DNA from: Limnohabitans planktonicus II-D5
GTDB taxonomy: Bacteria > Pseudomonadota > Gammaproteobacteria > Burkholderiales > Burkholderiaceae_C
Length of the DNA stretch: 64,000 nt
NCBI RefSeq assembly: GCF_001270065.2
Contig: NZ_LFYT02000010.1
Coordinates: 56,218-120,217 of the forward strand
Direction: 5' to 3'
The position numbers and the translations under genes are program-made. Of this stretch, positions 10,048-18,259 are shown piece by piece. How positions within the stretch are numbered: position 1 is the first letter of the stretch; each line of letters begins with the position of its first letter. Below the pieces are notes generated by a model. It was not told where the DNA came from. It made no database searches and was given only the letters and a program-made list of their open reading frames with translations.

Positions 10048-10735
10048 TTAATAAGCTTGGGTGATGGCAGGATCGGCGTAGCCCTCTGTGTCATCTGGTG
10101 GTGTGCTAACGCCTTCGAGGCCAGTTAATGGCGCCAAAGACATCAACCAAGCTTCGCGTGGAATCTGTCATGCGATAAAGGGCTGAAGATAGGCATCCAG
10201 ATAAGCTTTGTGGGGGACCTCGATTGCGTTGGTCAACGTATCCAGATACGGCTGTTTATGGGTGAGCATCCAGTTGACTGACATGTTGGCCCGATAACAA
10301 AGTTCTGCATGCTCGAGCAGCATGGTTCTGCCATTGTCATTCAGGAATGGATGCCCATATGCAAACAGACCCCTGATGAAGCCAGTGCGAGTGGCGATTT
10401 GATTTTATCTTGGGCCCAACTCAGCCCTTCTGTGATGGCCCGGATGCAGTCTTTCGGATGGAAAAATACAGGGGCCCTTTCTTGATCGCGCTGTCAGGCA
10501 ACAGGGGCGCTCGGTCTTTGCCTTCCCACGTATAAAGACCGCCACACAGAATTTGGTGAACTGCCAGAAAGTCTGCGTACGCTATGCTTTGTCTTGCTGC
10601 CAAATAACGCAGGGCAACAGGCAGTTGTGTACGGAGCAGTTCATGCTCGGCAATTTTGACAATCTCAAGATCTTTTTCTTGATCAAAGTTGCGCAGATAA
10701 CCCCCAGTGGCAAAGTCGCCAAACGGATCAAACAT
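10048..10735 (-). pseudogene. fic-family gene (Fic/DOC AMPylase-type), broken by frameshifts and a stop
   Basis: Reading the minus strand in pieces restores a Fic-type protein. Frame one (10735-10421) gives MFDPFGDFATGGYLRNF, then a typical VHQILCGGLYTWEGKDRAP stretch. After a shift near the T-run at about 10467 comes YFFHPKDCIRAI. After a second shift near 10400 comes TRTGFIRGLFAYGHPFLNDN followed by GRTMLLEHAELCYRAN, which holds the Fic motif core HPFLNDNGR with its catalytic histidine. An in-frame TGA at 10168-10170 interrupts the C-terminus, which resumes QIPREAWLMSLAPLTGLEG and ends at 10048. Two frameshifts plus a nonsense codon make it non-functional unless the shifts are sequencing errors. 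Intact relatives transfer AMP to target proteins. Confidence 0.82.
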
Positions 10736-10937
10736 GAGTCAAGTCTCGGTGATGAGCGACGACCAACTTGGTCATGTCACGAGGTGTGATCTTGCCCGCG
10801 CGTGCCAAGGCAACATGCATGTCATCAACGCGCTTACTCTTGACCTCATCCCCTGCGAGAAGGGTGAGGGATTGGGCCCAAAGGTCGGCGAAAGTGGGCA
10901 CAAAAACGATGCCCGTGTTTGGCAAGCGCATAAACAT
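10728..10937 (-). CDS. Small unknown protein overlapping the fic remnant, possible partner
   Basis: A 69-residue reading frame (MFMRLPNTG... to HHRDLTHV) overlaps the first codons of the fic remnant by 8 bases, as expected for a coupled upstream partner. The C-terminal half, KITPRDMTKLVVAHHRDLT, looks like a short helical domain. I recognise no family. Fic toxins often have a small antitoxin gene directly upstream, so an antitoxin role is a guess from position only. The start could also be the ATG at 10931, and no clear ribosome binding site is seen. Confidence 0.4.
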   Translation of the reverse strand: MFMRLPNTGIVFVPTFADLWAQSLTLLAGDEVKSKRVDDMHVALARAGKITPRDMTKLVVAHHRDLTHV

Positions 10938-11771
10938 AGCTTGCTGTTGAATCTTTGCGACTTGGTCGTGTCCGGTTGATTTTGGCTGCGTGCTGATTGG
11001 CTAGCTTGAGCAGCGCTTGTTTGAGCAGCGTTTGGCTACCCAGTCTCCGAACACTTTCTGGCTTGGCATAAATGCCAAGTCACAACTTGACCAGCCTGTA
11101 AATAATTGGGGAAATAAGTGCTGATAAGTGCTTGATTCATAGGGCTCCCAAAAAATGATCGACTGACGGGTAATAAGTGTCGAATTCGGGGGCGCAATTA
11201 GGGGCGCAGAATGTCTCTGCTGACTACACCAGAGCGTACGGGGAAATTAGGGTCGACGAGGGCGTTGAAATTGATGGGCTTGAGATATTCACCGGCAAGG
11301 TGCAAACCGGCATGGGAGTTGGGGTCTTAGAGGAGTTTCTTGATCATGAAAAAGATCATCCGATGGTCACTTACAGTGTGAAAAGTACATGACATATAAA
11401 TTGTTGATTTCAATGATGAAACTCCACCATTTCAGAGATTAAATCACGGTTTCAGGTGTTTGCATTAATGCCTGGAATCAAACTCGAGTCTGCACCAGGA
11501 AAAATATTTAAGACGATTTATTATTGAAATGGTCATCAATAAATGTTAGCATTGCCCTCGTGGAACCCAAAGCCGTGTATCTCTCGAGTTGATGAATTGA
11601 TAGCGCTAGCATTTGCCGCTGCTCTGCGGTGATAGGCCATTATCAAATGCATTGGTTTTATCCGATTCAAATGCCACAAACTAACTGATTGCGTTATCGG
11701 CATTCAGTTTTTTGATGCGTGCGACGAATAAGAATTTAATGGATATGTATTTGGGTATTATTTATTAGTAA
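10938..11771. other. Gene-poor stretch, GC to AT transition, one perfect palindrome
   Basis: No convincing gene. A perfect inverted repeat CTTGGCATAAATGCCAAG lies at 11062-11079, upstream of the small minus-strand gene, and could be an operator. Nearby, TTGAGCAGCG followed by C/TTTG occurs twice. A GTG-started 71-codon plus-strand frame at 11177-11392 has no ribosome binding site and no recognisable family. Base composition turns clearly AT-rich from about 11390. Confidence 0.5.
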
Positions 11772-13118
11772 ATGATTAAAATGATTAAAATGATTAAATT
11801 CAAAGCAATCATTGCTTTAATTTTGATTGGTGGTTGTTTTTTTTCGTGGTGGTTATTGCGGCCAAATCTCCACGAAGAAAACGTGAGAGCCGACCATGAA
11901 ACTTTAATTATTTCCTCATACGGAAAAATCCTGAACTTTAACTTGGAGAATAATAAAATTCAATGGCAATATCAATCGAAATTTAATTTAAGTGGCAATA
12001 GAAATTATTTTTCATTAAGTGATAATATATTGTTGCAGCCTTTTGAAAGCGGTGAATTAATCGCCTTTAACTTAAATACCGGTAAGATTTTATGGCAAGA
12101 ACATATTTTTGGTGAAGGCAAAGGCATGGGATTTGCTGTTGCAACACCAGATGGAATTGATCCTGATTATGTCAATTCGCTAAAGCCACTCTTTATGACG
12201 CAGCCTTTGATGACCAAGGAAAACGTTTACATAACATCAACCAATCAACCTATGAGTACAAATATTCCAGCTTTGTACAGCTTTGGAAAAAACACAGGCA
12301 CGATAAATTTCGTACAAGATTTGCCAACTGTTTTTAACTTTTTCAAGCCCGTAGAATTTAATGGTTTTATTTTTGTTAATTCTGCAGTGTTCTTAAATTT
12401 GTACGATAAAAAAAGTGGCGATCAAAAAAACTATGGAACTTATATTCTATCAACGGATGATGAGAATACTAAGCCCAATCAATTTTCCAATCCCATTTAC
12501 GCACAAATGCTAAGCGATGGGCAATCTCTTTTTGTAGGGGATGAAAATGGTAAATTTTATGCATTAAAATTTGATGGAAATAATAATATATCGGGTGCCG
12601 TTACAAGTGATCCAGATAATACATTCATTAAAAATTCAAAATTATTTAAATGGAAATTTTCTGATGATGCTATTGGTTCGATACATGCGGATGGTCGCGC
12701 TCATTTATATAAAAATTATTTATTAACTGCAGTTAATTTGAGCGATAAAACAGAGCAAAGTATTATTGCGATCAATAAGAAAAATGGGAAATTAATTTGG
12801 AAAGCTGATCTGCAAGGGATCGATAAATGGGCGTTAATTGATGATAAAGTCATTGCAAGTAATAGGGGGGGAATTTACATTTTGGATATGGATGGAAAAA
12901 TCACCGGCAACATAAAAATTCCCTCTGAATTTGCTGTAATTTCAAATATAGAAGTGGATAGAAATGGTGACTTTTATTTTGCGACTGAAAAAGGCATTGC
13001 AAAACTTGAAATGAAAACTCAAAAAATAAATATTATTTTACAACAAAATTTTATAAAAGATGAGCACGATTATTTTCAAATTAAATATTTAAAAAGAAAT
13101 AGCGGTTCTTCTTTGTAG
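11772..13118 (+). CDS. PQQ-like beta-propeller protein, membrane anchored, AT-rich
   Basis: A 448-residue protein with an N-terminal hydrophobic segment (AIIALILIGGCFFSWWLL) that is either a membrane anchor or a weak lipobox (LIGGC). Several PQQ-like blade motifs follow: GKILNFNLENNKIQWQY, SGELIAFNLNTGKILWQE, NKKNGKLIWKADLQG and GGIYILDMDGKITG. These resemble PQQ_2/BamB-type propellers that act as extracytoplasmic scaffolds. No alcohol dehydrogenase catalytic parts are seen. The gene is far more AT-rich than its surroundings, suggesting transfer. The first three possible starts are tandem 9-base repeats (ATGATTAAA), and none has a clear ribosome binding site. The function is unknown. Confidence 0.75.
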   Translation: MIKMIKMIKFKAIIALILIGGCFFSWWLLRPNLHEENVRADHETLIISSYGKILNFNLENNKIQWQYQSKFNLSGNRNYFSLSDNILLQPFESGELIAFNLNTGKILWQEHIFGEGKGMGFAVATPDGIDPDYVNSLKPLFMTQPLMTKENVYITSTNQPMSTNIPALYSFGKNTGTINFVQDLPTVFNFFKPVEFNGFIFVNSAVFLNLYDKKSGDQKNYGTYILSTDDENTKPNQFSNPIYAQMLSDGQSLFVGDENGKFYALKFDGNNNISGAVTSDPDNTFIKNSKLFKWKFSDDAIGSIHADGRAHLYKNYLLTAVNLSDKTEQSIIAINKKNGKLIWKADLQGIDKWALIDDKVIASNRGGIYILDMDGKITGNIKIPSEFAVISNIEVDRNGDFYFATEKGIAKLEMKTQKINIILQQNFIKDEHDYFQIKYLKRNSGSSL

Positions 13119-13293
13119 ATCAATGTTTGTTTTATAGTAAAAAAAGAAATTCATTTTTTTATATCAATTGTTATGCTTTTTTCTAGTCATCTGTCGAACT
13201 TTCTAACATTACCAATAGCCTTGTCACTTTTCATCACATAGAGGCCGGCAGCATTGACATTTGCATCACCGAAATGCTGCCGAGTTCTTCACT

Positions 13294-13507
13294 ATGAGTC
13301 GCTTTGTAACTGTTGACCGTGACAGCTCTTAACTTATTGCCACCGTCTGTGGATGAATGGATTCCTGCAAACCAGTTGGCCCGCTTCGTGGTCGAAGTCA
13401 TTGACCCATTGGATTTGAGCGCACTTAGCCACCGAGTTCGACACCAAATCCCGATTTTTCGCCTTTTTGCGCCTTTGGCCTCAATAAAATCAAACACTTA
13501 CAACTGA
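13294..13507 (+). pseudogene. IS1182-family transposase remnant (N-terminus), frameshifted
   Basis: ATG at 13294 starts MSRFVTVDRDSS and then hits a stop. In the next frame the homology carries on as NLLPPSVDEWIPANQLARF, then VVEVIDPLDLSALS, which is the typical N-terminal DUF772 region of IS1182-type transposases. The homology fades by about 13450. The rest of the transposase is missing and no terminal repeats were found, so this is a dead relic. Confidence 0.75.
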
Positions 13508-13599
13508 TCTTTAGATTTTTCTGTAGTGGCAATATGGCATGCAATACGTATTGATCGATCATCTTGTCATGCACCCATCTATTTGCAGCACTTTGGGCC

Positions 13600-13775
13600 A
13601 TGTTCACCAAGCTCACCAAGTCCGGCGGCCACACTTATGTCCAGTTGGTCGAGTCCTTTTGTGATGAGAATTCACGCCCCCGACTACGCACCGTTTGCAC
13701 CCTTGTGCGCTTGGATGAAGTGGGCGGCCCGGTGGACGCTTTACTTAAAGGCTTGCTGCGCGCCAAAGGCATGCA
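13600..13775 (+). pseudogene. IS1634-type transposase remnant (N-terminus)
   Basis: The frame MFTKLTKSGGHTYVQLVESF, continuing RTVCTLVRLDEVGGPVDALL and KGLLRAKG, looks like the N-terminus of IS1634-family transposases. It stops abruptly at about 13775, where the sequence becomes a reversed copy of the 3' end of a DUF445 gene. The DDE catalytic domain is absent. Confidence 0.6.
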
Positions 13776-13898
13776 TGCCTCCATGGCCCAGCCCCAGCAG
13801 GGCCCCCACCACAATGCCGTTGATACGGATGAACTGTAAGTGGCGGCCCACACTGCGCTCCAGTTCATCAACCAGCTGACGGTCGTTCCAAGGCGACT
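13772..13898 (-). pseudogene. Duplicated 3' fragment of a DUF445 (YjiN-like) gene
   Basis: On the minus strand the codons read WNDRQLVDELERSVGRHLQ, then FIRINGIVVGALLGLG. This corresponds to WDDKQLVQELERSVGRDLQ and FIRINGTLVGAVLGLG at the C-terminus of the intact gene at 15321-16601. Only about 40 codons remain, and substitutions show that the copy is not recent. It abuts the IS1634-type remnant. Confidence 0.8.
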
Positions 13899-13907
13899 TC
13901 ATAGGTC

Positions 13908-13978
13908 AGAGCTTCAGCTTCGACAAGGGTTGCTTTGACGCACGCCACATGTCGGGCCTTAAGCCAACGACCTGCGAA
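13908..13978. repeat. Degenerate palindromic repeat copy
   Basis: CATAGGTCAGAGCTTCAGCT ... ATGTCGGGCCTTAAGCC then AACGACCTGCGAA resembles a decayed unit of the GTAGGTCGGC family, placed right at the cyclophilin stop codon (13979). Confidence 0.5.
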
Positions 13979-15145
13979 TTATTTGAGTTGATAGGCCCAG
14001 TTGATGACGGGTGGTGTCAAGGGTTGACTGATTTCTGAACTGGCATTGGCTTGCACAGACACGTTGCGAATACTTTGAACCGTTGTGTTCAGACCTGAGA
14101 TCACACGTCCGAATACTGCGTAGCCGCCGCCATTGGTGTTCAGGAACACGTTGTCCACAACGTTGATGAAGAATTCGTGTGTGGCGCTGTTGAGCACATT
14201 GGTTCGTGCCATGGCAATGGTGCCAGCGGTATTGCTCAAGCCTGTTGTGGCCGTGGTTTCCAGCACAATGGCAGGGTAAGTGGTTCCAGGTTTGGCGTTG
14301 GAAGAACTGATGGGGACAGCCGTAAAACCCCCACCCTGAATCATGAAGTTTGAAATGACACGATGAAAAACGGTTTGGCTGTAATAGCCGTCGTTGACGT
14401 ATTTGAGAAAGTTGGTGGTGGTGACGGGGGCTTTGGACGCCTCCAACTCCAGTACAAATTCACCTAGGTTTGTCGAGACGCAGACTGCGGGCAAACTGCT
14501 GGTCAGTGAGGCGTTGACGCCTGCTGTTGAACAAGCTCCTGCAACCCGATTGAACGCTGAGCTGATGTTGTTGGCCGCGTCTTTTGACCATGTGTAATAA
14601 CGTGTGGGTGTGGTGGGTGTGGCAATGGTTTTAGAGGCTGCCGCTGTAAAGCAACTGTCGCTGGCAGTGGGGGCGGTGGATGAGGTTTTGAAGCAATATC
14701 CGGTCACACCTTGGTTGTCATTGGCGGATGCTGTCAGCGTGATTTGCCCGTTGTTGGGGGCGCTGGCGGTGACGCTGGTGATGGTGGGCACGGTTGTGTC
14801 CACGGGGAAGGGGACATTCAACGTGAAAGGCGTACTCACGTTGTTGGCGGCATCTTTGACCCAAACGAAATAGCTGTTGGGTGACGTTGGTGCAGCAATG
14901 ATTTTGACGGTGGCAGAGCCAAAGCAGCTGTCCGAGGCAGCAGGAGTTAATGAGTCAGTTTTGAAGCAATATCCGGTCACGCCTTGGTTGTCGGTGGCGG
15001 ATGCTGTCAGCAAGACTTGCCCATTGTTGGGCGCGCTGGCGGTGACGCTGGTGATGGTGGGCAACGTTGAGTCTTTGTCTTGGCCCCCGCCGCCGCCACA
15101 AGAAGCCAGCAGTGACATGATCATTAAGATATAAATAAATTTCAT
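13979..15145 (-). CDS. Cyclophilin-type peptidyl-prolyl isomerase lipoprotein with two N-terminal repeats
   Basis: A 388-residue exported protein. A short signal ends in the lipobox LLASC followed by a glycine run (GGGGG). Two near-identical domains of about 95 residues follow (each with ITSVTASAPNNGQ, NDNQGVTGYCFKT or the like, and SKDAANN), probably Ig-like spacers with paired cysteines. The last 170 residues form a PpiA/PpiB-type cyclophilin: TNLGEFVLELEASKAPVT, YYSQTVFHRVISNFMIQGGG, IAMARTNVLNSATHEFFI and GYAVFGRVISG. The R-x-F-M-I-Q-G active-site pattern is replaced by HRVISNFMIQGGG, which retains the key FMIQGG part. It probably assists folding at the outer membrane or periplasm. The start at 15145 has AAAGGC upstream. 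Confidence 0.9.
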   Translation of the reverse strand: MKFIYILMIMSLLASCGGGGGQDKDSTLPTITSVTASAPNNGQVLLTASATDNQGVTGYCFKTDSLTPAASDSCFGSATVKIIAAPTSPNSYFVWVKDAANNVSTPFTLNVPFPVDTTVPTITSVTASAPNNGQITLTASANDNQGVTGYCFKTSSTAPTASDSCFTAAASKTIATPTTPTRYYTWSKDAANNISSAFNRVAGACSTAGVNASLTSSLPAVCVSTNLGEFVLELEASKAPVTTTNFLKYVNDGYYSQTVFHRVISNFMIQGGGFTAVPISSSNAKPGTTYPAIVLETTATTGLSNTAGTIAMARTNVLNSATHEFFINVVDNVFLNTNGGGYAVFGRVISGLNTTVQSIRNVSVQANASSEISQPLTPPVINWAYQLK

Positions 15146-15320
15146 TTCATGCCTTTACAGGTAGTTTTCCAAAAAATCGAATAGTAAATTGTATGCATAG
15201 TAGCTAACAGGGATGTCATGCTGACTTCGCTCAGGTTCGGGTAAATACCCTCTGAATCCGGGTCAGTCACATAAGCGCTGAACAAAATAGCAGAAGACTT
15301 GTTGCCCGAGCTTGCCTTCA

Positions 15321-16601
15321 TCATTGTGGAAAGAGGCTTGGTACAAAACTACCCAGCCAGTGCAGCCCATAAAACCCCAACCCCAGCACCGCCCCCACCA
15401 AGGTGCCGTTGATGCGGATGAACTGCAAATCACGACCTACGCTGCGTTCCAGTTCTTGAACCAGCTGCTTGTCGTCCCAGGCCTTGATCGTGTCGGCAAT
15501 GTGCTTGGGGATGCCCTGGCTCAGCTGGTCAGCCAACTGCCCGGCCACTTGCTCAAAATAATGGTTCACCGATTGGCGCAGACCTTCATCGCTGGCGAGC
15601 CTTTGGCCCAGGCCTTGCAAGGCGCGTTCGGCGTGCCCAGCTAAGCTGGAATCGTCTGAGGCCAGATCGGCCATGAGCCGCGTTTTCACATCCGTCCAGA
15701 CCGTGCCCAGAAAATCACGCACTTCTGGCGACTGCACCAGCCGGTCTTTGGTGTCGTTGAAGTCCTTTTGCAGTTCCGCGTCGGTGCGCAACTGGTCGAT
15801 GTATTGGGCCACCCAGCGAGAGAAATCCTCGCGGTGCGGGTGCGCCGGGTTCGACAAGACTTCTTGCAAATAGCCCATCACCGCATCGCTCAATTTGTCG
15901 GCGGCAGATCGGCTCAAATCGGCGGCGGAATGCAGCGCATCCACAGCCCAGTGAATCTTGGGGTAATCCTTCTTGAGGAGTTCGTGGATCTGCTGGCCCA
16001 AAAACTCGCCCACCTGCGGGGCTTTCAGCAGGGCGGCAACTTTCTCGAGACCCATGTTCAGCACCTGCTGATGCCGGTTGTCCTTGGTCACCAAATCCAG
16101 GGCTTGGCCCAAAGTGCTGGCGGCGTTCCAGCGTTGCGCCTGCGTCGTCAGTGCATCGGTCAAGGCCAGGCGAATGGGGGCGTCGTCCAGGGTGTGCAGC
16201 GCATCCAGCAGCATCTGCCGCACGCCCTGCACAAAATGCTGCACCTGCATGGCTTGCTGCAACCAATCGCCCAAATGCTGGGCCACATTGAAATCCGCCA
16301 ACTTGGCCAGCAACTTGTCGCGCTGCAAGAAATGTGCGTGCACAAACTCGGCCATGCTGTCGGCAATGCGCGCCTTGCTTTTGGGGATAATGGCCGTGTG
16401 GGGAATGGGGATGCCCAAAGGGTGGCGAAACAGCACCACCACGGCAAACCAATCGGCCATGCCGCCGACAGCCGCAGCCTCGGCCCCCGCCTTGACCCAG
16501 GCCCAATAGCCCGAAGCCCCCATGAACTCAGCCAGGGCCAGGAGTGTGAGGGCCAATAAGAGGAGAAGTGGGGGAAGAAGGGCTGGGTCCTGATGCTTCA
16601 T
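15321..16601 (-). CDS. DUF445 family membrane protein (YjiN-like)
   Basis: A 426-residue protein of the DUF445 family. It has an N-terminal membrane helix (LLPPLLLLLALTLLALAEF), then GGMADWFAVVVLFRHPLGIP, IPHTAIIPKSKARIADSM and a long helical middle, ending with a C-terminal hydrophobic segment (VGAVLGLGFYGLHWLG). The biochemical role of the family is not established. ATG 16601 begins MKHQDPALLPP. It overlaps the TGA that ends the hipA stump, and a TTG at 16649 is open but less likely. A fragment of this gene's 3' end is found in the same orientation at 13772-13898. Confidence 0.85.
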   Translation of the reverse strand: MKHQDPALLPPLLLLLALTLLALAEFMGASGYWAWVKAGAEAAAVGGMADWFAVVVLFRHPLGIPIPHTAIIPKSKARIADSMAEFVHAHFLQRDKLLAKLADFNVAQHLGDWLQQAMQVQHFVQGVRQMLLDALHTLDDAPIRLALTDALTTQAQRWNAASTLGQALDLVTKDNRHQQVLNMGLEKVAALLKAPQVGEFLGQQIHELLKKDYPKIHWAVDALHSAADLSRSAADKLSDAVMGYLQEVLSNPAHPHREDFSRWVAQYIDQLRTDAELQKDFNDTKDRLVQSPEVRDFLGTVWTDVKTRLMADLASDDSSLAGHAERALQGLGQRLASDEGLRQSVNHYFEQVAGQLADQLSQGIPKHIADTIKAWDDKQLVQELERSVGRDLQFIRINGTLVGAVLGLGFYGLHWLGSFVPSLFPQ

Positions 16602-16738
16602 GTGATTGAGCAGCTTGCTGGTGGGCGCGCCTGCGGCGACTGCAACCAATTGTCTTCATACTGAAGCTGGTGCCTGCCCTGCGAAACAGACCAGGTACCG
16701 ACCTTCTCACCGTTCATCCACAGGACAAGGCGATTCAT
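16598..16738 (-). pseudogene. hipA N-terminal stump (kinase toxin gene, truncated)
   Basis: Starting 5 bases after the hipB-like stop, the minus strand encodes MNRLVLWMNGEKVGTWSVSQ and GRHQLQYEDNWLQSPQARP. This matches the N-terminal subdomain of HipA Ser/Thr kinases. After about 40 residues the homology ends, and the frame closes with a TGA that overlaps the DUF445 start. The kinase core is missing, so the toxin is lost. Confidence 0.75.
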
Positions 16739-16743
16739 GGTGC

Positions 16744-17010
16744 TCACCACTGTGCAGTTTTCACGCCGGAGTCGGCTGAAGATCTGGGTGCCGACTTCGG
16801 CTGCAGCACCAACTCCACCCCCAATGCATTGAGGACGGAGAGCAACTTGGTCACACTCATATTGGCAGCATTGCGTTCGCTGGTGGAATACGTCTGCTGC
16901 GCGACGCCCAAACGCATCGCCATATCTTCCTGGGTCAAGCCAGCACTTTTTCTGAACCCGACAATGACGTGCTTGAGTTGATCAGGCGTTTGAATTGCGT
17001 AGCCGTTCAT
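16744..17010 (-). CDS. HipB-like XRE-family antitoxin/regulator
   Basis: An 88-residue helix-turn-helix protein. It contains LKHVIVGFRKSAGLTQEDMA, followed by MRLGVAQQTYSTSERNAANM and SVTKLLSVLNALGVELVLQP, the usual HipB/XRE order. It is directly followed by a hipA stump, so it is probably an orphan antitoxin. The start at 17010 (MNGYAIQT) is preferred; the frame stays open to 17070 without a better start. Short inverted sequence near ATACATACTGGATG upstream could be its operator. Confidence 0.8.
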   Translation of the reverse strand: MNGYAIQTPDQLKHVIVGFRKSAGLTQEDMAMRLGVAQQTYSTSERNAANMSVTKLLSVLNALGVELVLQPKSAPRSSADSGVKTAQW

Positions 17011-17042
17011 ACAGCATCCAGTATGTATATGTGAGATACATA

Positions 17043-17936
17043 TTATGTGCTGTAGATCTTGTTTACGCAAGATAGGCTGTTGGATGCTGCACGAAGCGCT
17101 GCAGGTGCATCGCCTGTCTCAGGCGCAAAACGTGCCAAGGTGGCTTGCTTGACGAGCTGCCTGCAGACATCGGTCTTGATGTAATGATCGATGAAGTTTT
17201 GCGCGGACAGATTGGTCATGTTCTTGATGCCGGCCATGTTCAATGCGTGCCTTTTGTAAACGGTGATGTGCAAGGTATCCGCTGCTGGAAAAGCCATGGT
17301 CGCAGACGATCGAATATAGGGATTCAGATTCTCTGGCTCCCATGTTTTAAGCGGTGAATGCAAGACGACTTCTTGTTTTTTGAATTCTGCGATCCATTCT
17401 TGCAAACCGACGTCTCGAATCGCTGATTTTATTTTCTCTTTATTTTCATTGATGATGCTCTTGATGAAATTGTCAGTGCAATACCATTTTTGAAAAAGTT
17501 GATTGATGTACCTTCTCTTCCTGTGCAGGTTCATGTGCGGTGAGACAAGTTCTTTAAAGGCCTCGGCGCCAATGACTGCTTGAATATCTTCATCCGAAAA
17601 TGTACTGAATGAAGTGTGTATATCATTTGCGACAGATTGCTTGGCAAGCTCAATGCCATCTAGCAGGTCGAAAACTTCTCGCATTCGATCAAGTTTGGTT
17701 TGCTGCGATTCGTAAATTTTTGTGCAATGCTCACAAATGGCGTCAGCATGAATAAAATATCCATATTTGTGCGGCTCGGCGTGCGGTTGAGGAAATAATT
17801 CCAACAAAGAATTTTGCTGCTCAATCACCGCATCGCTGACCTGTATGACTTGTGCGCCGCCTTCATAGTCGATGCGGATTTCTTTATTGCAATCTGTGCA
17901 GTGATAAATCTTTCCTGCGACAAGCATGAATGACAT
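17043..17936 (-). CDS. Unknown protein with N-terminal CxxC zinc-ribbon-like pair
   Basis: 297 residues, no family recognised. Two cysteine pairs, YHCTDCNKE near residue 13 and AICEHCTKI near residue 67, could bind zinc. The middle is helical and charged (HRKRRYINQLFQKWYCTDNF), and the C-terminal part has no clear motif. The ATG at 17936 has a good ribosome binding site (AAGGAGTTTT). It lies 12 bases after the stop of a partial duplicate gene and is the last member of the 17043-22603 cluster. The cluster reads in one direction and has lower GC than the flanks. The role is unknown. Confidence 0.75.
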   Translation of the reverse strand: MSFMLVAGKIYHCTDCNKEIRIDYEGGAQVIQVSDAVIEQQNSLLELFPQPHAEPHKYGYFIHADAICEHCTKIYESQQTKLDRMREVFDLLDGIELAKQSVANDIHTSFSTFSDEDIQAVIGAEAFKELVSPHMNLHRKRRYINQLFQKWYCTDNFIKSIINENKEKIKSAIRDVGLQEWIAEFKKQEVVLHSPLKTWEPENLNPYIRSSATMAFPAADTLHITVYKRHALNMAGIKNMTNLSAQNFIDHYIKTDVCRQLVKQATLARFAPETGDAPAALRAASNSLSCVNKIYST

Positions 17937-17948
17937 AAAACTCCTTGC

Positions 17949-18250
17949 TTATTCAACCTTAATAATGACGGCGATTTTTCCTTCGTGGCACATCATGCCT
18001 TGTACGGAAAGGCGATCAGAAACTGACGCAAGGCCCCATGAAAGCAAGCCTTCCCCGATCATTCCCCCACGATTTTGGACTGATTCACGCAACAAACCCA
18101 ATACGCCAAGTTTGGCCAGGTCAATCGTGATGACATTACTCTCCACACGCACACCGTCTTTGGCGTTTAACTTGCGAACCAATAGAGACGTGCCAAAAAA
18201 TACAGAAAGAAGTCCGTCAACCCCACGCAACGCAATGCTTGCGTGGGCTG
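17949..18250 (-). pseudogene. Partial duplicate (C-terminal half) of the gene at 19688-20290
   Basis: From about 18250 downward the sequence encodes SIALRGVDGLLSVFFGTSL and continues to GKIAVIIKVE. It is nearly identical to the last 95 residues of the 200-residue protein at 19688-20290. The N-terminal half is absent, and only a TTG (18230) could start it. It may be an inert leftover of a duplication or a short protein of its own. The reading frame is intact and substitutions are few. Confidence 0.7.
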
Positions 18251-18259
18251 CCGAAATAG

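Noticed and set aside
9750..10064. 104-codon plus-strand frame divergent from guaC
   Set aside because: It starts inside guaC, crosses the terminator hairpin and shows no family features or ribosome binding site.
11177..11392. 71-codon plus-strand frame with GTG start
   Set aside because: No ribosome binding site and no recognisable family; listed only as part of the gene-poor stretch.
13234..13497. 87-codon minus-strand frame opposite the IS1182 remnant
   Set aside because: It is antisense to the recognisable transposase fragment and has no features of its own.
15200..15285. GGGTAAATACCC hairpin upstream of the cyclophilin gene as a riboswitch
   Set aside because: The stem is short, no conserved riboswitch core is seen, and no U-run or alternative pairing could be traced.
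15142..15324. 60-codon minus-strand frame upstream of the cyclophilin gene
   Set aside because: No ribosome binding site, no family, and it overlaps the cyclophilin start; likely chance.
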